The notes beneath the pieces were generated by a model that saw only the letters and a program-made list of their open reading frames with translations, made no database searches and was not told where the DNA came from. This document shows, in pieces, positions 1-7,100 of a stretch of DNA of 9,818 nucleotides. A program made the translations under genes and the position numbers. This DNA is from Planctomycetota bacterium (GTDB lineage: Bacteria; Planctomycetota; UBA1135; UBA2386), in assembly GCA_003235605.1 (NCBI GenBank), contig QJVU01000387.1, positions 1-9,818 of the forward strand. Reading direction: 5' to 3'. The first letter of the stretch is position 1. Each line of letters opens with the position of its first letter.

Positions 1-1341
1 GTGATCAGGGGTCACGAGACCCTGGTGGGTGGGACGGCCGAGGCTTTGCGCCACGAGCCCTCGCCGTTGCCGCCGCCGAATCCCGGACGCCATGAGGAGT
101 GCGTGTTCGGTGGCATCCGGGAGAAGGGTCGGGCGACGCTGGCCGGCTACCGACGAGGAGGCGGCTACGAAGCCTTGCGGAAGGCCCTCACCCAGATGAC
201 GCCCGAGAAGGTGGTGGCGGAGATCCGGGACAGCAAGCTGGCGGGTCGGGGTGGGGCGGGCTTTCCCACCGGCGTGAAGTGGAAGGCGGTGGCGGAGGCG
301 CCCGGCGAGCCCAAGTCGGTGGTGTGCAATGCCGACGAGGGGGAGCCGGGGTGCTTCAAGGACCGCGCCATCATGGATCACGATCCCCACCAGATGATCG
401 AGGGGATGGTCCTGGCGGGGTATGCCACCGGCGCGCAGCGGGGGTTCATCTACCTGCGCTACGAGTACCCGGAGACCTTCCAGATCCTGGAGCAGGCGAT
501 TGCCGAAGCGAAGGATGCCGGCTTCCTGGGGAGTGACATCCTCGGAAGGGGTGTGCGGTTCGACCTCTACATCCGACGCGGGGCGGGCGCATACATCTGC
601 GGCGAGGAGGGTTCGTTGTTGAACTCGATGGAGGGCAAGCACCCTTTCCCGCGGAACCGGCCGCCGTTCCCTGTGACTCATGGCTTCGAGGACAAGCCTA
701 CCGTCGTCAACAACGTGGAGACCCTGGCCTCGGTGCCACCGATCATCAGGAACGGGGCGAAGTGGTACCGGGACCTGGGCATGGGGGAGCATGCCGGGAC
801 GAAGCTGATCAGCCTGTCCGGTGACATCAAGCGGCCAGCCAACTACGAGGTGCCCATCGGTCTGCCGCTGAAGACACTGCTCCACGACTGGGCGGGAGGT
901 CCCGCGAAGCCGGGCCGCAAGATCCGGGCGGTGACCATGGCCGGCCTGTCAGGAGGGTTGCTCGCCGGAAGCGACCTGGACGAGGTGACCCTCGACGAGC
1001 CCAGCATCCGCAGCAAAGGGTCTTTCCTGGGTGCGGGAGGCATCATCGTCTACGACGACAGCCGGGACATGGTGGAGGCCTCGCGGGTGATGATGTCCTT
1101 CTTTGCCCACGAGTCCTGCGGCAAGTGCTTCCCCTGCCGGATCGGGACCCAACGTCTGACCGAGAGGCTCTCCGGGGAAGCAGGTCCCAAGCAGGTGGAG
1201 GCCTGGACTGCCGAGGTAGAGGACATCGGCAACGTCATGAAGGCCACCAGCGCCTGCGGTTTGGGCATTGCCGCGCCCCTGGTGACCGACAGTCTCCTGC
1301 GCTACTTTCCCGATGAAGTGCAAAGGCATGTAGAATCGTGA
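1..1341 (+). CDS. fdhB: NuoF-like NADH/FMN-binding beta subunit of NAD(P)-linked formate dehydrogenase (start uncertain, may be 5'-partial)
   Basis: This is the flavoprotein subunit that passes electrons between NAD(P)H and the Fe-S chain of its partner, the formate dehydrogenase encoded next. Seen in the sequence (numbering from the GTG at base 1, 446 residues): a CVFGGIREKGRATLAGY segment near residues 34-50 typical of HndC/FdsB-type NuoF proteins; the glycine-rich GRGGAGFPTGVKW at 82-94; the FMN-site CNADEGEPG at 109-117; GAGAYICGEE at 194-203; and a C-terminal [4Fe-4S] site with C373, C376 and C379 (ESCGKCFPC) plus C419 (ACGLG). The usual GEETALL is GEEGSLL here. The frame is open to the left edge, so the true start may lie upstream. 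No NuoE-type [2Fe-2S] domain is visible in the 33 residues before the NuoF core, so that partner, if present, is upstream. The gene ends 19 bases before fdhA, which suggests one operon. Family assignment is secure. The role in formate dehydrogenase is inferred from the neighbour, and the symbol varies between organisms (fdhB, fdsB, nuoF-like). Confidence 0.9.
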   Translation: MIRGHETLVGGTAEALRHEPSPLPPPNPGRHEECVFGGIREKGRATLAGYRRGGGYEALRKALTQMTPEKVVAEIRDSKLAGRGGAGFPTGVKWKAVAEAPGEPKSVVCNADEGEPGCFKDRAIMDHDPHQMIEGMVLAGYATGAQRGFIYLRYEYPETFQILEQAIAEAKDAGFLGSDILGRGVRFDLYIRRGAGAYICGEEGSLLNSMEGKHPFPRNRPPFPVTHGFEDKPTVVNNVETLASVPPIIRNGAKWYRDLGMGEHAGTKLISLSGDIKRPANYEVPIGLPLKTLLHDWAGGPAKPGRKIRAVTMAGLSGGLLAGSDLDEVTLDEPSIRSKGSFLGAGGIIVYDDSRDMVEASRVMMSFFAHESCGKCFPCRIGTQRLTERLSGEAGPKQVEAWTAEVEDIGNVMKATSACGLGIAAPLVTDSLLRYFPDEVQRHVES

Positions 1342-1360
1342 CCTGCGGCTTCCCCAGACC

Positions 1361-4102
1361 ATGACCTCCACGGAAATCGCCCGCGAACAGGAGACCGGCA
1401 CCCAGACGATCACTCTGGATGGCGTGGACGTACCGTTCTCCGAGGGGCAGACCCTCTACGAGATCAGCCACCACCACCAGAAGGACGTGCCGACCCTCTG
1501 CTATGACGATCGGCTGGATCCGTTCGGGGGGTGCCGGATGTGCGTGGTGGAGGTGGAGGGAGTACGGAATCCCGTGGCCTCTTGCACGATGAAGGCCATG
1601 CCCGGGATGGTGGTGCGGACCCACACCGAGAAGCTCGAGAAGTACCGGAAGACGCTGCTCGAGATGCTGGTCTCGGAGAACGACAAGCTCGAGGTGGATC
1701 CCCTCAGGGGATACGCCTCCCAGGAGCTCACAGCCCTGGTGGACCGGTACGAGGCGCGGACCGGGCGGTTCTTGGGCAAGCGTTCCGGGAAGAGCTTCGA
1801 AGGCGACGACAACCCCTTCATCCTTCGGGACTACAACAAGTGCATCTCCTGCTACCGCTGCGTGCGGGTTTGCGCCGAGCACGAGGGGGACTACGCCATC
1901 AGCGTGAAGGGTCGGGGCTTTCACACCCAGATCACCACGGAGTTCGACCACATCCTGAAGGACTCGGCCTGCACGTTCTGTGGGCAGTGCGTGCAGACCT
2001 GCCCGACGGGGGCGCTGGCCGACAAGAAGGCCATGCGGGCCGAGGGCAAGCCAGGAGAGATCAAGAAGACCCGCACGATCTGTCCCTACTGCGGGGTGGG
2101 TTGCTCCGTGGACATCCTCACCAAGCAGGAGGAGATCGTCGCCGTGCAGCCGGCCATGGATGGACCGGCGAACCGCGGGGCACTGTGCATCAAGGGGCAG
2201 TTCGCCTTCGACTTCGTGCAGCACAGGGACCGGCTGAAGAAGCCCCTGGTGCGCAAGAACGGCAAGCTGGTGGAGGCCTCCTGGGAGGAGGCCCTGGACC
2301 GGGCGGCGGCAGGGTTCGTCAAGGCCGAAAAAGAGCACGGGCCGCAGTCGATCTATGGGGTGGCCTCGGGGCGTGCGCCCCACGAAGCCGCCTACACGAT
2401 GCAGAAGTTCATCCGGGCGGGGTTCGGTACCCACCGGATCGACAACTGTAGCCGAGCTTGACACGCTCCCACGGTGGCCGGTCTGGCCGCCACAATCGGG
2501 CGAGGCGCCATGTCGAACCCCTTGGAGGACATGGAAAAGCCCGACACCATCTTCTGTATCGGGACCAACATGACCGAGTGCCATCCGGTGGCTGCCACGC
2601 GGCTGAAGAAGGCACTGCGGAAGGGTGCCAAGATGATCGTGGCGGATCCCCGGCGGATCCCCTTGGCGGAGATCTGTGATCTCTACCTGCCGATCCGCGT
2701 AGGGAGCGACGTGGCCCTGCTGCTGGGCATGGCCCACGTGATCCAACGAGAGGGGCTCGTCGACCAGTCCTTCGTCGAGAGCCGCACCACCAAGGCCAAG
2801 GAGTTCCTGGAACACGTCAAGCAGTTCACTCCCGAGTGGGCCTCGAAGATCACGGGCGTGCCGGCCAAGGACATCGAGACCGCGGCGCGGTGGTACGGAG
2901 GCGTGGATCGAGCGGCGATCTACTACACCCTGGGGGTCACCGAGCACATCTGCGGGGTCGACAACGTCAAGAGCCTCTGCAACGTGGCGCTGATGACCGG
3001 CAACATCGGCCGCGAAGGCACCGGCATCAACCCGATGCGCGGGCAGAACAACATCCAGGGCGCCGGCGATGCCGGGGCGATCCCCGCCAACTTCCCCGGC
3101 TTCCAGTCGGTGTTGCTGCCCGAGCACCAGGCGAAGTTCGAGGAGCTCTACGGGAAGAAGTGCCCCTTGGAGAAGGGCATGACCAAGGTGGAGGCGCTGA
3201 GGCTCTGCGGCACGGAGATCCGCGCCATGCTCATCAACGGCGAGAACACCGTGGTCTCGGATCCCGAGCGGGAGCACTGCGAGCATGCCCTGAAGAGCCT
3301 GGACCACTTCGTGGTGATTGACATCTTCCTGACCGAGACCGGTGAGTTGGCGGACGTGGTGCTGCCGGCGACGGCGTGGGGCGAGACCGACGGCGTCTAC
3401 ACCAACACCGAGCGGCGCGTCCAGAAGCTCCGTGCTGCGGTACCGCCCCAGGGGGACAGCAGGCCCGACTGGTGGATCGTGAGCCAGATTGCGAAGCGTT
3501 GCGGCATCAAGGGTTTCGACTTCGAGTCCGCCAAAGACGTGTTCAACGAGCTTTGCAGTGTCTCGCCCATCTATGCCGGGATCGACTGGGACATGATCGA
3601 CAAGGGCGAATACCACTGGCCAGTTCCCGAGAAGGGCCACCCGGGCACGCCGGTCCTCCACCAGGGAGAGTTCAAGAACGGTCGTGGCATCTTCACCGTG
3701 GTGAACTATCGCGACCCCGCGGAGAGCATTGACGACGACTACCCGGTTTGGCTCACCACCGGCCGGCGCCTGCAGGCCTACCACACCAGGACCCAGACTG
3801 GCAGAGCCGCCGGCATCGACTACCTGCTTCCCGAGGAGTACCTCGAGGTGCACCCCGAGGACATGAAGGCCTGGGGCTACAAGGACGGCCAGATCATCCG
3901 CATGACCAGCCGCCGCGGCAGCATCCAGATCAAGGTGAAGGCGGACGACACTTCGCCCAAGGGGACGGTGTTCTGCAGCTTCAGCTTCAACCAGACGCCG
4001 GTGAACATCCTCACCGGTGGCGGCTACGACCCGGTCACCTACACCGCCGAGTTGAAGGTCTGCCCTGTGAGGTTGGAGCCGCTGCGCCCTGCCGCAGTGT
4101 AG
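1361..4102 (+). CDS. fdhA: Formate dehydrogenase catalytic (alpha) subunit, selenocysteine-containing, read through UGA at 2459-2461
   Basis: This enzyme interconverts formate and CO2 at a Mo- or W-bis(pterin guanine dinucleotide) centre. It is one 913-residue protein if UGA is read as Sec367. Domains in order: NuoG-like [2Fe-2S] domain with C47, C58, C61 and C75; a linker where the usual His(Cys)3 cluster ligands are absent (no Cys between 75 and 161); a two-[4Fe-4S] ferredoxin module (C161/C164/C167/C171 and C204/C207/C210/C214); the molybdopterin-oxidoreductase [4Fe-4S] site C241/C244/C248/C276; the active site NCSRA-Sec-H with Sec367-His368; NPMRGQNNIQGAGDAG around 560-572; and a pterin-binding C-terminal domain. 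Arg560 lies 193 residues after Sec, matching the U140-H141-R333 triad of E. coli FdhF as I recall it. There is no hydrophobic anchor or Tat signal, so it is probably cytoplasmic and acts with the NuoF-like subunit. ATG 1361 is chosen because an in-frame stop lies at 1331-1333 and the [2Fe-2S] domain follows; no clear Shine-Dalgarno is visible in the 19-base gap. The metal (Mo or W) and the preferred direction of reaction cannot be told from sequence. Confidence 0.93.
2459..2461 (+). other. Selenocysteine (UGA) codon of fdhA
   Basis: The in-frame TGA falls between NCSRA and HAPTVAGLAATIGRGAMSNP. In formate dehydrogenases this position, just before the catalytic His, is always Cys or Sec and binds the active-site metal. 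Formate dehydrogenase homology continues in the same frame without interruption on both sides, and no other stop occurs until TAG 4100-4102. A nonsense mutation at exactly this residue, with no other damage, would be a striking coincidence. A correctly placed SECIS-like hairpin follows. Known biology: UGA decoding needs SelA, SelB, SelC (tRNA-Sec) and SelD, none of which is in this window. Confidence 0.93.
2462..2491 (+). promoter_or_regulatory. Bacterial SECIS element (SelB-binding mRNA stem-loop) inside fdhA
   Basis: Bases 2473-2479 (GGTGGCC) pair with 2485-2491 (GGCCGCC) as a continuous 7-bp stem, six Watson-Crick pairs plus one U-G, around the 5-base loop GGTCT at 2480-2484. The loop begins 18 bases after the UGA, the same spacing as the GGUC loop of the E. 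coli fdhF SECIS, recalled from memory. Bacterial SelB recognises the apical GGUC-type loop and a bulged U in the stem. Here the U in the corresponding place (2475) can form a U-G wobble with 2489 instead of being fully bulged. The hairpin sits inside the coding sequence (VAGLAA), as is normal in bacteria. Pairing was done by hand; no folding energy was computed. Confidence 0.82.
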
Positions 4103-4106
4103 AGAG

Positions 4107-4130
4107 GCTCCTCCAGTTGGGGGGCTGGCC
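4107..4130 (+). terminator. Possible weak hairpin terminator between converging genes
   Basis: The 28 bases between the fdhA stop and the end of the opposing gene contain TCCTCC (4109-4114), loop AGTT (4115-4118) and GGGGGG (4119-4124). In the + strand RNA this gives six pairs, two of them U-G, and GGC/GCC flanks could extend it past a three-base bulge. In the opposite transcript the two U-G pairs become A-C mismatches, so the hairpin favours the fdhA mRNA. There is no U-tract, so a classical intrinsic terminator is doubtful. It may be only chance pairing in GC-rich DNA. Confidence 0.22.
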
Positions 4131-7100
4131 CTACTCCCACTCGCCCAGACGCCGGCGCCAGTCCTGAATGCGCCGGTTCAGGGGCTCGCGATGGGTCTTG
4201 TAGTAGATGGCGCCTGCGACCAGTGCCGCGCCCAGGAGCAGCACAAGGGTGCCCAGCCAGGTCAGCCGCGCGGCGCGTTCCATCCCTGAGAAAGCCCGGT
4301 AGAGGATCGAGGCGAGGGTCACCACGACCCCGGCAAAGCCGAGAAGCACGTAAACACGGATCTGCAGGAATCCACCCAGGCCCATGGCCAGCAGGCAGAG
4401 TGCCAACAGCGTGAGGTGGAACGCGATCGGATAGCGGGGATCGGCGAGGGCGTAGTAGCCCGCGCTGCCCAGCATGGCCATCAGCGTGACCAGCCGTATC
4501 GTGTTCCTGAGGTGCGGCTCTACCCGCTCCCGGAACATCTGCAGCAGCACCAGGATGCCCAGGCCGACCGGGACCACGTAGGCCTGCAGGGTCCGAAGCT
4601 CCAGCTTGGACCAAAGGGTGATCATCACGAAGGCGACGAAGCCGGCCACGGCCACCAGGTGGTACGGCGACTCGCGGTCGTCCTTGCCCAGGAAAGAGAA
4701 CATCAAGCTGTGCAGTCCCACGACCATGAGCGTCGTGTCGGTGCTCAGGTCGTTGGCCACCGTCCAGATCAGGGAGAATGCCGGCAGTGCCAGCATCGCA
4801 ACGGTGATCGGCACACGCATCTCGCTCGGCTGTGGACCGAACAGCTGCCGAGCACCTACCAGCAGGAATGACGCGATCAAGCTGGCCCAAACGTCGTACT
4901 CCAGACGCCAGAAGTCGGTGGTCAGCACCAGGTGATGGCGGATCGCCAGGAGCAGGAGCAGCACGCTCAACTTGCTGGCAATGTAGCTGGCCATCGCGCC
5001 CCGCCCCGCGAGACGCCGCGCGTTTGCAAACCAGGAGACGGCGAACGACGCGTACAACAGGCAGAGGAGCACCAGCACCTCGATCTCGAAGGCTTGGTGG
5101 TACCGGAGAGCCTGCACACCCACGGTCAGGGCCATGGAGGTCGCCAGCAGGACCACGTGCAGCGTCGCACCGGCTTCAGAGAGCCACCACACCACCTTGT
5201 GGTAGAGTCGGGGTCGTCCTGCCGGGGGAACCACGGACCGATGGCTCGACACCAGGGCGACCAATGCGGTGAGCAGGAGAGCCGTGGCGGCCGTGAGGTA
5301 CGGCCAGGGCAGGCGAGCGATGGGGACCAGCGCAGCCTGCCTCACCGCTGCCGGGGTGAACTGGCTGAAGTAGGCCAGCCAGGTGGGTACCGCCAGCAAC
5401 AGGCCGGCAGCCAGGTAGTCGCGGTTGCGGATATCCCCGGAGAGCGGCGTGATCGCGCCGAGGGCTCCCGCCACGGCCGTTGCCCAGAGGCCAACCTGGG
5501 AACAGGGTCCGTGGTAGAGAACATGAAGTGCCGTGACGGTGGCCAGGGTCGCGGCGGCAGGGGCGACGCGGAACCCGCCGCGCTCCATCCCCAGCAGCAG
5601 TGCCCACATCCCCAGCAGCGCCCATACGACGTGGTCCCGATCCAGGTAGCTGGGCACAACGAAGTCGGTGTGGAGTGCGAGCAGCAGTTCGAGGCCGGCA
5701 ACGACGAAGTAGGAAGGCAGGCGCAGAAGGACACCGTGGTGGATCAGCACCGAGCCGGCACCCAGGAGCAGCGGCGCAATGACGAGCCCCTGTTCCTGGG
5801 TGTCGTGGTCGAGCACCGCGATTGCCACCGTCAGATGGGTGCCTGCCAGCAGACACCAGCCCCACGCGCGGCGCAGGGAAGACCACTCCTCATGAGTGAT
5901 CCCGGCCAGCCGCTGGATGCCTGTGCTCAGCGGGGAGCGCTGGTTGGTGGTCAGGGTCCAGAAGTGTGCCATCGCCACGGAGCACCAGGCGGCTGGAACC
6001 ACGTGGGCAAACGGACTGAGCTTCGGCAACCAGGTGAGCGCAAAGAAGCTGCCCACCATCACTGCCAGGCCGCCGTAGAGGGCGAGCCAGTAGGTGCCGC
6101 CGAGGCCATGCAAGCGCAGCAGCAGCAGGCCAAGCACCATGATCCAGGGAGAGTTCACGTGGTAGTGGCTGGTGTCCACCGGGCTGTCGGGGAACAGCAC
6201 CAGGTGGAAGCCCCCTCTTGCGGCGTAGAGGGCCAGGATGGCGAAGCCGATGGTGGCAGCCGAGAGCCGGTAGCGGCGGGCGACATCCAGTCCCCGCCCG
6301 TAGGCCAGCTCCGCCCGGGCGGCGAAGTAGTAGACCGGCGCGCTGAGCGCCAGGAGCGCCACGTTGGGTTGGCGCAGTGGCGGTATCAACAATGCAGCGC
6401 ACCAGAGCGCCAGGGTCACGCCAAAGTGGTAGGCGCCTTCGAGGAAGTCCACACTGCGGGGCGACAGGTCGTCGGCACGGCGCGCGACGTAGCGAAAGGC
6501 GAGTCCCGCCAGCCAGGCCATGATGCCGGACACCAGGAACCTGGTGTTGGACACGTTCAACAGGTTCGGGTGGACGAGGTAGTTGGCCGCCAGCAGCAGG
6601 AGGACCAGGCCGGCGGCGCCGATGCTGGCCTGGTCAAGTCCGGTCTGCGAGGACCGCGAGCTGCGCAGCAGCGGGCGCAAGACGAACGCCACCAGCAGGC
6701 TGGCGACCAGCCCCAGGCAGATCAAGTGGATGTGGGAGAGACCCTGCTCCAGGAGGTAGGCGCCGCACAAGACCCGCACCGCATGGACATTGCCCAGGGT
6801 CAACAGCACGCCCGCGATGGCAAAGAGCACGCTGCGCCGCCACAACAGACCAGCGAGGCCGACTGCGACCGCTCCCAGGTAGGGGGTAGCGAGCTGCTGA
6901 GGGGCTTCGCGCAGGGCCGGGTGGATGGTGTGGTAGAGGGCTGCGAGGCAGGCGAGGACGGTGGCGGGGGCCAGCAGCCAGACCCTCACCGACGCGACCC
7001 GGCGCAACAGTGGCTCCGGGGCTTCCACCAACTGGGGCAGCGCCCGATGGAGGAAGCGGCCCAGGGCGTAGGCCAGCGGCAGCGCGGCTGCCAGAGTGGC

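Noticed and set aside
2459..2461. TGA read as a true stop, making fdhA a pseudogene or two separate genes.
   Set aside because: The codon is at the catalytic Sec/Cys position, homology continues in the same frame, a SECIS-like hairpin follows at the right distance, and no other lesion is present.
2645..2662. Short direct repeat of GATCCCC.
   Set aside because: It encodes the conserved ADPRRIPLAE stretch and is explained by codon use; no mobile-element features surround it.
1235..3853. An 872-codon open frame on the - strand opposite fdhA and the end of fdhB.
   Set aside because: It lies antisense to strongly conserved formate dehydrogenase sequence, has no recognisable domain and has His/Gly/Leu/Val-rich composition expected of a GC-rich shadow frame.
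2474..4102. A separate gene starting at GTG 2474.
   Set aside because: The first residues (VAGLAATIGRGAMSNP) are the interior of the conserved active-site region; no ribosome site precedes it, and a molybdopterin enzyme beginning here would lack its cluster and metal ligand.
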